NCBI RefSeq assembly: GCF_039541815.1
Contig: NZ_BAABGY010000005.1
Location: 207,151-271,150, forward strand
DNA length: 64,000 bases
DNA from: Flavisolibacter amylovorans
GTDB taxonomy: Bacteria; Bacteroidota; Bacteroidia; Chitinophagales; Chitinophagaceae
Reading direction: 5' to 3'
The position numbers were made by a program, and so were the translations under genes. The notes beneath the pieces are model-generated. The model was not told where the DNA came from. It saw only the letters and a program-made list of their open reading frames with translations, and did not search any database. Shown here piece after piece: positions 55,886 through 63,908 of this stretch. Position 1 is the first letter of the stretch, and each line of letters opens with the position of its first letter.

Positions 55886-56734
55886 CTACGCGGGTAGCTG
55901 CCAATACCTTTCGAAGAGCCCCCGGCTCCAGGCGCGCGGCGCTGCAGGCTGTGCGGCGGCCACGTTCTTGCGTACCACGAAATACGCGCTCGTAGTCAGA
56001 AAGTTGCGGAGGTAGGGGAGGTGCCTGAGCGGCCAGGGCTGCCGGCATCCGGGCCAGCCGAACTTCTGCGTATACATCGGGTTGAGCAGGTAGGGCACTT
56101 CGCGGACGCTTGAAAAGCCGTGCTGCCGGGCAAGTTGCCGGAACCCTTCAATGCTGATGCGGGCATCGCGGAGCGCGAGCAGGGATTCGCAGGGCTCCCC
56201 GTTTTTTTGCAACAGGTATCGGTACAGGGCGCGTGGAAGCAAGTGCAGCCAGGGCAGGCGCGAAAGTCCGCTGCTGCATAGTTGCTGCTGCCCGCCAAAG
56301 GGCATTTGCCAGGGCGAAAAGGAGGCGAAGACCTGTCCCCAGGGCTTTAGCAGGGTGTTGAGCATTGCAAAGAGCCGCTCTTTTTCGCGGATCTCGCCGA
56401 GCACGTCTTTGAGGAGGATGAGGTCGAAAGCGCCGCCAAGCTGCTCCAACGACACGGCGAAGATATTCTGCTCCAACAGCAGCACGGGGTCGCCTTCGGC
56501 CTGCAGCCAGCGCCGTCCGTTGCGAATACGCGCGCCGTCGGGATCTACGCCCACGCAGCTGCAGCCCCTGCGGGCGAAGGCCTTGAGCACGCCGCCCTCG
56601 CCGCAACCCACTTCCAGCACGCGGAAGCCGGGGCGCAGGCGCATGCTCCCCTCGATCAGCGGAAGGATACTTTCTGTGCTTACGCGGTACTGCATGTCGA
56701 AGTACCGTTTACGGTCGTGGTGGAAGGCGAACAT
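55886..56734 (-). CDS. SAM-dependent methyltransferase
   Basis: A 282-residue class I methyltransferase. Motif I is VLEVGCGEGG (about residues 39-48), followed by CVGVDPDGARI (motif II) and FDLILLKDVLGEI (motif IV). The start is placed at 56734 (MFAFHHDRKRYFDMQY); the longer frame to 56881 has no family-like sequence. The C-terminal half has LLRP-type hydrophobic segments and a YLLNPMYTQKFGWPGC region that may bind a lipid or large substrate. The substrate is unknown. Confidence 0.8.
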   Translation of the reverse strand: MFAFHHDRKRYFDMQYRVSTESILPLIEGSMRLRPGFRVLEVGCGEGGVLKAFARRGCSCVGVDPDGARIRNGRRWLQAEGDPVLLLEQNIFAVSLEQLGGAFDLILLKDVLGEIREKERLFAMLNTLLKPWGQVFASFSPWQMPFGGQQQLCSSGLSRLPWLHLLPRALYRYLLQKNGEPCESLLALRDARISIEGFRQLARQHGFSSVREVPYLLNPMYTQKFGWPGCRQPWPLRHLPYLRNFLTTSAYFVVRKNVAAAQPAAPRAWSRGLFERYWQLPA

Positions 56735-56883
56735 AGGCAGTGTCGGGTTAGGAGTCGCCGCCGGATTGGTGTTTTCCTGCGTCAGTAACTTTATATACTG
56801 CGGTGCGCCAAAAAGGGTTGGGCCGGCCGGTGCCATTTTCCCGGATTTAGCGAGCGGCCTGCCCGAGCCGATCGGCGGCACGC

Positions 56884-56891
56884 TACCTTTC
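56884..56891 (+). promoter_or_regulatory. -7 box of the XAC2610-like lipoprotein gene
   Basis: TACCTTTC lies 10 bases before the ATG at 56902. Confidence 0.4.
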
Positions 56892-56901
56892 CGAAGAATA
56901 T

Positions 56902-57639
56902 ATGGGTATGATGTTCCGGTCGTTTTCCCGAAGTGCCACCGGCCTTCTTTTATTCCTGTGCGGTGGTCTGCCGGTGCTGAGCTCGTGCCATGAGCAAGGC
57001 GGGGAGGCCGGTACGCCGGCGGAGCACCCGGCCCTGCGGGCTACGGCCCCGGCGCCCGAAGGGCCGGTGCTGGAGCGTGCCTATCGCTACGACCATCTTT
57101 CGGACGTCTGCCGCTACGTATTGTATTTCCACCGGACGCGGCGCTCCCCGGAGGATACCGACGACGAATGGCGCCTCGCGGTATACGATGCGCGAACGGG
57201 GGCACTTCGCGACTCCTTCACACAGCGCTGTACCGGGCCCCTGTTTTACGATACCGTACCCACGCCGGGCCATGTCCGATCCTTCATAACGGGAGTCAAT
57301 CAGGAGAAGGAAGCCCTCGACAACGACTACGGCGACCTCGTGGTTGCCGACCTCAATTTCGATGGCCGGGAGGATGTAGCCCTGAAGACCAACGAGGGCG
57401 GCACCAGCGGCAGCTACTATACTTATTTCCTGCAGGGCGGCACCGGACGATTCGAGAAGAGCGATTATCTGACCGACTCGGTCTCTCTCTTTCCGGGCAC
57501 GATCGACGCGCGCCGGAAGCGGCTCATCACCTTCGGACATGCCGGCGCCTGCGGCGTGGGCGAGCACCGGTACCGCTATCATCCGGCTACCCGCAGCTAC
57601 CGTAAGGAGGCTTATCGCTACCACGATATCTGCAAGTGA
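56902..57639 (+). CDS. XAC2610-like lipoprotein with calcium-loop motif
   Basis: A 245-residue probable lipoprotein. The signal has the lipobox LSSC (about residue 29). The body is beta-rich, with DLVVADLNFDGREDVALKTN, an EF-hand-like calcium loop of the FG-GAP/dockerin kind, then GSYYTYFLQGGTGRFEKS and a cysteine-containing GACGVGEHRYRYHPATRSYR. This order matches XAC2610-related proteins. Their role is poorly known; some members inhibit or bind enzymes in the envelope. The ATG two codons downstream is an alternative start. Confidence 0.7.
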   Translation: MGMMFRSFSRSATGLLLFLCGGLPVLSSCHEQGGEAGTPAEHPALRATAPAPEGPVLERAYRYDHLSDVCRYVLYFHRTRRSPEDTDDEWRLAVYDARTGALRDSFTQRCTGPLFYDTVPTPGHVRSFITGVNQEKEALDNDYGDLVVADLNFDGREDVALKTNEGGTSGSYYTYFLQGGTGRFEKSDYLTDSVSLFPGTIDARRKRLITFGHAGACGVGEHRYRYHPATRSYRKEAYRYHDICK

Positions 57640-57646
57640 GGTCACG

Positions 57647-57679
57647 AAGAAGCCCCGGCCGCAGCGGCCGGGGCTTCTT
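57647..57679. terminator. Bidirectional terminator
   Basis: The 14-bp stem AAGAAGCCCCGGCC with its complement and a five-base loop lies between two converging genes, 8 bases after the first stop codon. Confidence 0.9.
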
Positions 57680-57680
57680 G

Positions 57681-58625
57681 TTATTTAGGAGCCGTATCCG
57701 GCTTTCGTTTCTTCTTAATGCGCACCGTAGCATTACGGTCCAGCGAGGAGGCCAGCCGGATCTCGTGCTGCTTCTTGCCGTCCCACACCACCATCAGCGC
57801 CGTATTGGGCGGGTAGCGCCCCAGGTTGTTGGCAAACATCGAGATCTCGTTTACCTCGCGGTTCGGGTCGAGCACGAGGTCGAAGTGGATGGCCTTGGTA
57901 CCCAGAAGCCGGTTGAAGGTGAGGAGCTGCCCGTTAAAGAACACGGAGATCGAGTCGCCGTCCACTTCGCCGTTGTCGTAGAAATCGACGGAGACGGTGT
58001 CGCGCTGCACGTCGGCCTGGCCCGCGACTTCGGTCTGCCGCTTCAGAAACTCGTTAGCCACCACGTAGTTGACCACCGGTCGCTGGATCACCGTGGCGGC
58101 CACAAGCGTATCGTAGGCAGTGGGTGTCCAGAACTGGTGCTGCTCGCGGTATTGTGCGATGGCAGCGATCACGGAGTCGCGGTTGCCGGCGTCCTTGTTC
58201 TGCTTCAGGTCGAAGACGATCGGCGGACAGGTGTTCTGGTAGCCCTTGCGGCCCTGGAAGGAGCCGCGGATGTTGGAGCTTACCTGCGACACGCGCAGCT
58301 GGCCTACGAAGTCCATGGGACAGTCGACCTCGAGGTGCACCGGTGAGTTGAAGTAAGTAATGGGGATGTTGAACAGCTCCACCTGCCGGCTTTGCCGGTT
58401 GAAGGATCCGTTGATGCGGAAGGAGCGGAAGGAATTCTTGAAATAATAGTTGACGATGGCTTTGAGCGAGGAGCCGTTCTGCTCCAGCAGCACCTCGAAC
58501 ATATAGTTGTTGGAGGATCCGCCGTTCTCGACGTTGCCGGTGCCGTACCAATAGCCGTTGACGTCCTGGGCGCGCCCGGGCAGGGAGAGGAACAGCAGGA
58601 AGAGCAGGGGCCAGATACGGATCAT
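57681..58625 (-). CDS. Secreted hypothetical protein downstream of smpB
   Basis: A 314-residue exported protein (signal peptide to about residue 19, GRAQ). The N-terminal half starts QDVNGYWYGTGNVE and alternates short beta strands, like proteins that form a lipocalin-like or calycin barrel. The second half carries DTVSVDFYDNGEVDGDSISV and FFNGQLL, a pattern seen in Bacteroidota envelope proteins, and ends in a lysine-rich tail. No family name can be given with confidence. It follows smpB by 27 bases in the same direction, so they probably share a transcript. Confidence 0.7.
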   Translation of the reverse strand: MIRIWPLLFLLFLSLPGRAQDVNGYWYGTGNVENGGSSNNYMFEVLLEQNGSSLKAIVNYYFKNSFRSFRINGSFNRQSRQVELFNIPITYFNSPVHLEVDCPMDFVGQLRVSQVSSNIRGSFQGRKGYQNTCPPIVFDLKQNKDAGNRDSVIAAIAQYREQHQFWTPTAYDTLVAATVIQRPVVNYVVANEFLKRQTEVAGQADVQRDTVSVDFYDNGEVDGDSISVFFNGQLLTFNRLLGTKAIHFDLVLDPNREVNEISMFANNLGRYPPNTALMVVWDGKKQHEIRLASSLDRNATVRIKKKRKPDTAPK

Positions 58626-58652
58626 GGTGTTTCTAACGGTTTGCCGGGTGTT

Positions 58653-59108
58653 TTATTTCAGGTAGCGTTTGAGGTCGCGGTCGGTGTCGCGTGCTTTGAT
58701 GCTTTCGCGCTTGTCGTACAGCTTCTTGCCGCGCGCGAGACCGATCTCCATTTTGATGAGGCTTTTGTCGTTGGTGAAGATCCGCAGCGGGATCACGGTA
58801 TACCCCTTCTCCTTCAGCTTGCCTTCCATCTTTTTGAGCTCCCGCTTCGTTAGCAGCAGCTTGCGGTCGCGCAGCGGGTCGTGGTTGTTGACGGTACCGT
58901 GAACGTATTCGGCGATGTGCAGGCTTTTGAGCCAGAGCTCACCATCATTGAAGAGACAGTAGCTGTCGTTGAAGGAGGCTTTTCCCGCGCGCAGCGACTT
59001 CACCTCGGTACCGAGCAGGGCTACGCCCGCCACCCAGGTGTCGTCCACGAAGTACTCGTGCCAGGCCGAGCGGTTGCGGATCTCGATTGCTTTGTTCTTT
59101 CGTGCCAT
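58653..59108 (-). CDS. smpB: SsrA-binding protein
   Basis: A 151-residue RNA-binding protein that brings tmRNA to stalled ribosomes. It has the family start NKAIEIRNRSAWHEYFVDDT, the GTEVKSLRAGKASFNDSYC core and the C-terminal basic tail GKKLYDKRESIKARDTDRD, which inserts in the ribosome. Length is normal. The tmRNA gene is not in the window. The promoter has a perfect -7 box at 59154-59161, and the next gene is probably co-transcribed. Confidence 0.97.
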   Translation of the reverse strand: MARKNKAIEIRNRSAWHEYFVDDTWVAGVALLGTEVKSLRAGKASFNDSYCLFNDGELWLKSLHIAEYVHGTVNNHDPLRDRKLLLTKRELKKMEGKLKEKGYTVIPLRIFTNDKSLIKMEIGLARGKKLYDKRESIKARDTDRDLKRYLK

Positions 59109-59153
59109 TGGGAAATCGCCGGATTTGGGTCACCGGGCGCCTTTGAAAAGGGG

Positions 59154-59161
59154 CCAAATTA
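59154..59161 (-). promoter_or_regulatory. -7 box of smpB
   Basis: On the minus strand TAATTTGG agrees with TAnnTTTG, and a T-rich TTTTT lies about 19 bases upstream as a weak -33 element. The leader would be about 45 bases. Confidence 0.55.
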
Positions 59162-59248
59162 GCTGCATCCGGCGAGATAGAAAAATCGGTGGTACGGGCG
59201 GTGGGGCAAAGCCCGTGCCAGAGCTCTGCCTTTTGCCCCGGTCTGATA

Positions 59249-59274
59249 AAAAAACGCAGGCCGTAGCCTGCGTC
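59249..59274 (-). terminator. Terminator of accD
   Basis: On the minus strand ACGCAGGC/GCCTGCGT pairs around a four-base loop and runs into seven T, 17 bases after the accD stop. Confidence 0.92.
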
Positions 59275-59290
59275 CGAAAAAGTCCGGGGA

Positions 59291-60205
59291 TTAGTTGTTG
59301 AACAGCGTCAGCACGGTCGATAGCTTCTGCCGGAGCTCCTTACGCCCTACGATGAAATCGAGGAAGCCGTGCTCGAGGATGAACTCGGAGCGCTGGAAGC
59401 CTTCGGGAAGGTCCTTCTTGATGGTTTCCTTGATCACGCGGGGGCCGGCGAAGCCGATAAGGGCGCCGGGCTCGGCGATGTTGAGGTCGCCCAGCATGCC
59501 GAAGGAGGCCGAGATGCCGCCGAAGGTGGGGTCGGTAAGGAGGGAGATATAAGGGAGCTTCGCGTCGGAGAGGCGGGAGAGCTTGCCGGAGGTCTTGGCG
59601 AGCTGCATCAGCGAAAAGGCGCTTTCCATCATGCGGGCGCCGCCGCTCTTGGAGATCACCATAAACGGCAGGCGGTGCTCGATACAATAGTCGACGGCGC
59701 GGGAGAACTTTTCTCCCATTACCGAGCCGAGCGAGCCGCCGATGAATTCGAAGTCCATGCAGGCCACCACGAGCCCCTGCCCGTCCACGGTGCCGGTGGC
59801 GACGCGCATGGAGTCCTTGAGCGCGGTTTTGGACCAGGTCTCCTCGAGGCGCTTCTGGTAGGGCTTCAGGTCGGTAAAGCCGAGGAAGTCCTTGGAGCGG
59901 ATGTTCTCGAATAGCTCGGTATATTGGCCTTCGTCGAAGAGGATCTCGTAGTATTCGTCGGACCCGATGCGGTGGTGGAAATTGCATTTCGGGCATACGA
60001 AGAGCTGCTCGTGCAGGTCGTTCACCGTACTGATATAGTTGCACTCCGGGCATTTGGTCCAGAGGCCTTCGGGGGTTTCCTTTTTCTCGGAAGAGGGCGT
60101 CGTGATCCCTTTTTTCAGGCGCTTGAACCAGCTGGTCTTCGTTTCCTCGGTCTTGCCCTCCTCACCGGCCAGGTTCGCGTCAAAGTCTTCAATCTGTTTG
60201 GACAT
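59291..60205 (-). CDS. accD: Acetyl-CoA carboxylase, carboxyltransferase beta subunit
   Basis: A 304-residue subunit that, with AccA, transfers the carboxyl group from biotin to acetyl-CoA to form malonyl-CoA for fatty acid synthesis. The N-terminal zinc ribbon has Cys52, Cys55, Cys71 and Cys74 (CPEC and CPKC). The crotonase-like core has GGSLGSVMGEK, then ISKSGGARMMESAFSLMQ and LTDPTFGGISASF. Length is typical. The partner gene accA lies 386 bases away in the opposite direction, with a composite repeat in between. Confidence 0.96.
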   Translation of the reverse strand: MSKQIEDFDANLAGEEGKTEETKTSWFKRLKKGITTPSSEKKETPEGLWTKCPECNYISTVNDLHEQLFVCPKCNFHHRIGSDEYYEILFDEGQYTELFENIRSKDFLGFTDLKPYQKRLEETWSKTALKDSMRVATGTVDGQGLVVACMDFEFIGGSLGSVMGEKFSRAVDYCIEHRLPFMVISKSGGARMMESAFSLMQLAKTSGKLSRLSDAKLPYISLLTDPTFGGISASFGMLGDLNIAEPGALIGFAGPRVIKETIKKDLPEGFQRSEFILEHGFLDFIVGRKELRQKLSTVLTLFNN

Positions 60206-60221
60206 CAGCCAACGTTTGCGG

Positions 60222-60229
60222 CAAATATA
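60222..60229 (-). promoter_or_regulatory. -7 box of accD
   Basis: TATATTTG on the minus strand is a perfect match, 16 bases before the ATG. The left arm of AGATC element D begins only three bases further upstream and occupies the -33 position. Confidence 0.6.
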
Positions 60230-60232
60230 AAG

Positions 60233-60560
60233 GGAATCTCAGATCTCGGATGTCGGATCTGGGATCTGCCTGCAGGAAGCGTTCGCTATGCTCACTGTTG
60301 CACGCAGCGGCGCAACGGCACGGCGGCGCAGCGACAATTTCTTTTTGCGCACCGCCACTCGAGGCCCGTCACGGTACCGGTCGATGACCATCAAATCAGG
60401 CACCTGCCTCCCAATTGACGCTACCGGGCATCTATTCAGACCCACCAGGCTCGCTGCGCCGTTCACCGCCGCGCCGCTGCGTGAAATTATCCTGGCGCAG
60501 GCAGCTGGAGAAACCCTTATTCAGGCACATCTGAGATCCGCGATCCCAGATCTGAGATCA
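60233..60560. repeat. Composite element D: AGATC arms around a CACGCAGCGG inverted repeat
   Basis: Outer arms of five 7-base AGATCNN units each (60233-60267 and 60527-60560) converge on an inner pair of inverted repeats (60301-60333 and 60452-60483). The inner repeats share CACGCAGCGGCGC and GGCGCAGCG with the stand-alone element at 12377. The composite fills almost the whole accD-accA gap. No reading frame in it is credible. Confidence 0.85.
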
Positions 60561-60565
60561 TTTCC

Positions 60566-60573
60566 TACTTTTA
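60566..60573 (+). promoter_or_regulatory. -7 box of accA
   Basis: TACTTTTA lies five bases after the right arm of element D and 18 bases before the accA ATG, mirroring the accD promoter at the other end. Confidence 0.45.
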
Positions 60574-60591
60574 TCGCCATATTTTCCGACT

Positions 60592-61584
60592 ATGCCCACG
60601 AACGCGAACCGCCAATTCCTCGATTTTGAGAAGCCGATCAAAGACCTGATCGACGAGATCGAGAAGTTGAAACATTCCGGTGAACAGAAAAAGATCGACT
60701 ATTCCGAACAGATAGTAAAGCTCGAGGCCCAGATCCTGGAGCGCAGAACGGCCATCACCCGGAGCCTCACCTCCTGGCAAAAGGTGCAACTGAGCCGGCA
60801 CCCCGACCGTCCCTACACCTTAAAGTACATCGAGAAGATGACCACCAACTTCGTGGAGCTGTTCGGCGACCGCAACGTGAAGGACGACAAGGCGATGGTG
60901 GGCGGCTTTGCCCAGATCGAGGGACAGACCGTGATGATGATCGGCCAGCAGAAAGGAACCAACACCAAGACGCGCCAGCTGCGCAACTTCGGGATGGCCA
61001 ACCCCGAAGGCTACCGCAAGGCCCTGCGCCTCATGCGCCTCGCCGAGAAGTTCAACAAGCCGATCGTGACCCTCATCGATACGCCCGGTGCCTACCCCGG
61101 CCTTGAGGCCGAGGAGCGTGGCCAGGGCGAGGCCATCGCCCGCAACATCTACGAGATGATCCGCCTCAAGGTGCCTGTGATCGTAGTGATCATCGGCGAA
61201 GGCGCTTCCGGCGGTGCCCTCGGCATCGGTGTCGGCGACCGCATCCTGATGATGGAGAATGCCTGGTATACGGTGATCTCCCCCGAGAACTGCTCCACCA
61301 TCCTGTGGCGCTCCTGGGCCCAGAAGGAGATCGCCGCCGAGCAGCTGAAGCTGACGGCCGATTACATGAAATCCTTCGGACTTGTCGATACCATCGTGCC
61401 CGAGCCCGCCGGTGGCGCCCACTGGGACTACGACGAGGCGGCGCAGCTCCTCAAGCAGCAGATCCTGACCACCCTCTCCGAGATCCGCGACCTCGACCCG
61501 GAAAAGCGCATCGACGACCGCATCGAGAAGTTCGGCAAGATGGGCTTCTGGGAAGAGCTTCCTTTGGAGGAGGCTTCGTCCTGA
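60592..61584 (+). CDS. accA: Acetyl-CoA carboxylase, carboxyltransferase alpha subunit
   Basis: A 330-residue partner of AccD. The N-terminal FLDFEKPIKDLIDEIEKL helix and LTSWQKVQLSRHPDRPYTL are family hallmarks. The core has IGQQKGTNTKTRQLRNFGMA, then TPGAYPGLEAEERGQGEAIA and IIGEGASGGALGIGVGDRI, which bind the CoA and biotin substrates. Length is normal. It is transcribed away from accD. The following gene dapA is 124 bases downstream, past a TTTTGAN inverted array that could stop transcription. Confidence 0.97.
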   Translation: MPTNANRQFLDFEKPIKDLIDEIEKLKHSGEQKKIDYSEQIVKLEAQILERRTAITRSLTSWQKVQLSRHPDRPYTLKYIEKMTTNFVELFGDRNVKDDKAMVGGFAQIEGQTVMMIGQQKGTNTKTRQLRNFGMANPEGYRKALRLMRLAEKFNKPIVTLIDTPGAYPGLEAEERGQGEAIARNIYEMIRLKVPVIVVIIGEGASGGALGIGVGDRILMMENAWYTVISPENCSTILWRSWAQKEIAAEQLKLTADYMKSFGLVDTIVPEPAGGAHWDYDEAAQLLKQQILTTLSEIRDLDPEKRIDDRIEKFGKMGFWEELPLEEASS

Positions 61585-61606
61585 TAGTTAACTGCTTTAC
61601 CTACGG

Positions 61607-61675
61607 AAGTCAAAATTCAAAAGTCAAAAGCCGGTACAGCGAGTGCATTTTGACTTTTGAATTTTGACTTTTGAT
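61607..61675. repeat. TTTTGAN heptad element with perfect 23-bp arms
   Basis: The arms at 61607-61629 and 61648-61670 are perfect inverted copies with an 18-base spacer. They are built from units TTTTGAC, TTTTGAA, TTTTGAC and (right arm only) TTTTGAT. The element lies 22 bases after the accA stop and 33 bases before dapA. Confidence 0.9.
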
Positions 61676-61708
61676 TTAGTACGCTTCGAAACAAGAAACG
61701 ACCTCTAT

Positions 61709-62611
61709 ATGTTGAAAGATTTGTTACGCGGCACAGGCGTGGCCCTGGTGACGCCCTTCGACGAGCAAGGCGCCGTCGATTTCAAGGCCCTCGAGCGCCT
61801 TGTTCATTTCGTGATCGACGGGGGCGTCAACTACGTGGTGACCCTCGGCACGACCGGTGAAACGCCGACCCTCAGCAAGGAGGAGAAGCGCGACGTGATC
61901 CAGTGCACCTTTTCCTCGGTGGCGGCCCGCGTGCCGGTAGTGATCGGCGCCGGTGGCAACAATACGCCCCATGTGATCGAGGAGATCGCTTCCTTCCCGG
62001 TGGAGAAGGCCGCTGCCATCCTTTCGGCATCGCCCTATTACAACAAGCCCTCGCAGGAAGGCATTTACCAGCACTATAAGGCCATTGCCGAATCCACCAC
62101 GCGCCCCATCATCCTGTACAACGTACCGGGCCGAACCGGCTCCAATATGACGGCCGAAACCACCGTGCGGCTCGCACGCGACTTCGCCAATATCAACGGC
62201 ATCAAGGAAGCCTCCGGCAACCTCGCCCAGTGCATGCAGATCCTCCGCGACGCACCGGCCGATTTCATGGTGGTGAGCGGCGACGACAACCTGGCGATGG
62301 CGCAGGTGGCGCTCGGCATGGACGGCGTGATCTCGGTGGCCGCCAACTGCTTCCCGAAAGACTTCAGCCGGATGATCAGCCTCGCGCTCGGCAACGACTT
62401 CGCTACCGCGCGCACCCTCAGCAACCGCCTGCTCGTGGGCTACGACCTGCTCTTTGCCGAGAACAACCCGGCAGGGGTGAAGGCGTTCCTGGCGGAGCTC
62501 GGCATCATCAAGAACTATTTGCGCCTGCCGGTAGTACCGCTCTCGCAGGGCCTTCACCAACAGGTGCGTACCTATCTGGGCACGCTCCGTGAATCCGGTA
62601 TCCATGCATAA
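61709..62611 (+). CDS. dapA: 4-hydroxy-tetrahydrodipicolinate synthase
   Basis: A 300-residue Schiff-base aldolase that joins pyruvate and aspartate semialdehyde in the lysine/diaminopimelate pathway. The double threonine lies in TLGTTGETPTL (Thr48-Thr49), the catalytic tyrosine in ILYNVPGRTGSNM and the lysine in INGIKEASGN. The ATG at 61709 fits the family start; the frame from 61664 does not. It overlaps the next gene by 8 bases, so the two are probably translated from one message. Confidence 0.95.
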   Translation: MLKDLLRGTGVALVTPFDEQGAVDFKALERLVHFVIDGGVNYVVTLGTTGETPTLSKEEKRDVIQCTFSSVAARVPVVIGAGGNNTPHVIEEIASFPVEKAAAILSASPYYNKPSQEGIYQHYKAIAESTTRPIILYNVPGRTGSNMTAETTVRLARDFANINGIKEASGNLAQCMQILRDAPADFMVVSGDDNLAMAQVALGMDGVISVAANCFPKDFSRMISLALGNDFATARTLSNRLLVGYDLLFAENNPAGVKAFLAELGIIKNYLRLPVVPLSQGLHQQVRTYLGTLRESGIHA

Positions 62612-63755
62612 GCTTCTTTCCATCTTGCTGCTCGCCGGCAGCTTTTCCGCATCGGCCCAGCACAAGGTGTTTCTCCGCCTCATGACCACGCCCGCGCAAA
62701 GCCGCGACTCTGTTTACTTTGCCGGTCCGCAGAACAACTGGAACCCGTCCGACGAGCGCTACCGGCTCCGGCAGGTCGACAGCGGATCGCAGGGGATCAT
62801 GCTCACCCTGCCTCCGGGGCCTCTGAGCTTCAAGCTTACCAACGGCTCCTGGGACCGCGTAGAAACCGGCGCCGCAGGTGAAGACCGCCCCAACCGTACG
62901 ATCCTGATCGCCGGGGATACACTCGTCGAGCTGCGGGTGGAAGGGTGGAAGCACCGCTTTGCGCCGAAGCCCAAAGTGAGCACTGCCTCCGCCAATGTGC
63001 GCATCCTCGACACCGCTTTTTATATTCCGCAGCTGAACCGCCACCGCCGCATCTGGATCTACCTGCCGCCTTCCTATGCCACGAGCCGCGCCAGCTACCC
63101 GGTACTGTATATGCACGATGGGCAAAACCTGTTCGACGAGAGCACCGGCTTCTCCGGCGAGTGGGGCGTAGACGAAGCGCTCGATACGCTGGGCCGGAAG
63201 TACGGCGAAGCGATCGTGGTGGGCATCGACCACGGCGGCGCCACGCGGATCAACGAGTACAGCCCTTATGATATGGCGCGCTTCGGCAAGGGAGAAGGTG
63301 CCCAGTATGTCGACTTCCTGGTGCAGACGCTGAAGCCCTGGATCGACGCCCGCTACCGCACGAGCCGGCGTCCGCTCGAGACCTATACCGCCGGCTCCTC
63401 GATGGGTGGCCTGATCTCGATGTATGCCATCCTGCGCTACCCCGATGTGTTCGGCGGCGCCGGGGTGTTTTCACCTGCCTTCTGGGTGGCCCCGGATATC
63501 CAGAAAGACGTGTTGCGCCAGGGCAGCCGCGTACGCGGCCGGCTGTATTTCTACGCAGGGGAGAAAGAGAGCAAGGAGATGGTTCCGGACATGGAGCGCA
63601 TCGCGCGGCTGCTGCGCCAGCTTTCGAAAGGACCCATGGCTACCGTCGTGCGCCCCGAGGGCCAGCACCGCGAGGCCGATTGGCGCCGTGAGTTCCCGCT
63701 CTTTTACCAATGGCTGATGAAGCGCCCGCCCGTGCGCCCGATGCCGAAGTTTTAA
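62604..63755 (+). CDS. Secreted alpha/beta-hydrolase esterase with N-terminal E-set domain
   Basis: A 383-residue exported esterase. The signal peptide is about 19 residues (SFSASAQ). An N-terminal starch-binding/E-set-like domain (about 22-110) has VYFAGPQNNWNPSDERYRL and LPPGPLSFKLTNGSWDRVE. The C-terminal esterase D/Fes-like hydrolase has VLYMHDGQNLFDE, the nucleophile near Ser266 in GSSMGGLISMYA and a terminal His in EGQHREADWRREF. Siderophore, glycan-ester or feruloyl substrates are possible. The ATG lies inside dapA (8-base overlap). The 3' module and a terminator follow. Confidence 0.87.
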   Translation: MHKLLSILLLAGSFSASAQHKVFLRLMTTPAQSRDSVYFAGPQNNWNPSDERYRLRQVDSGSQGIMLTLPPGPLSFKLTNGSWDRVETGAAGEDRPNRTILIAGDTLVELRVEGWKHRFAPKPKVSTASANVRILDTAFYIPQLNRHRRIWIYLPPSYATSRASYPVLYMHDGQNLFDESTGFSGEWGVDEALDTLGRKYGEAIVVGIDHGGATRINEYSPYDMARFGKGEGAQYVDFLVQTLKPWIDARYRTSRRPLETYTAGSSMGGLISMYAILRYPDVFGGAGVFSPAFWVAPDIQKDVLRQGSRVRGRLYFYAGEKESKEMVPDMERIARLLRQLSKGPMATVVRPEGQHREADWRREFPLFYQWLMKRPPVRPMPKF

Positions 63756-63768
63756 GCACGCACGCTCC

Positions 63769-63888
63769 GGCCCCCTGTCCCCGGCCCCCTGTCCCCCGAA
63801 GGGGGAACTTAGGTGGATCAAACTTTACCTGGATCGATCTTTTCTCAAAGCACTTTTGTACGAAAGCCCCGACGATGTCGGGGCTTTC
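63769..63888 (+). repeat. 3' module (GGGGGAACTTAGG core plus terminator), copy 3
   Basis: A doubled CCCCCTGTCCCC segment is followed by GGGGGAACTTAGG (ending 63813). Then come GGATCAAACTTTACCTGG, CAAAGCACTT and TACGAAAGCCCC, leading into the terminator at 63862-63888. The order matches 40370-40473. Confidence 0.8.
63862..63888 (+). terminator. Terminator of the esterase gene
   Basis: The 12-bp stem GAAAGCCCCGAC/GTCGGGGCTTTC with loop GAT. The T run after it is short. Confidence 0.82.
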
Positions 63889-63908
63889 TACCTTATGCCT
63901 TTGCCTCG

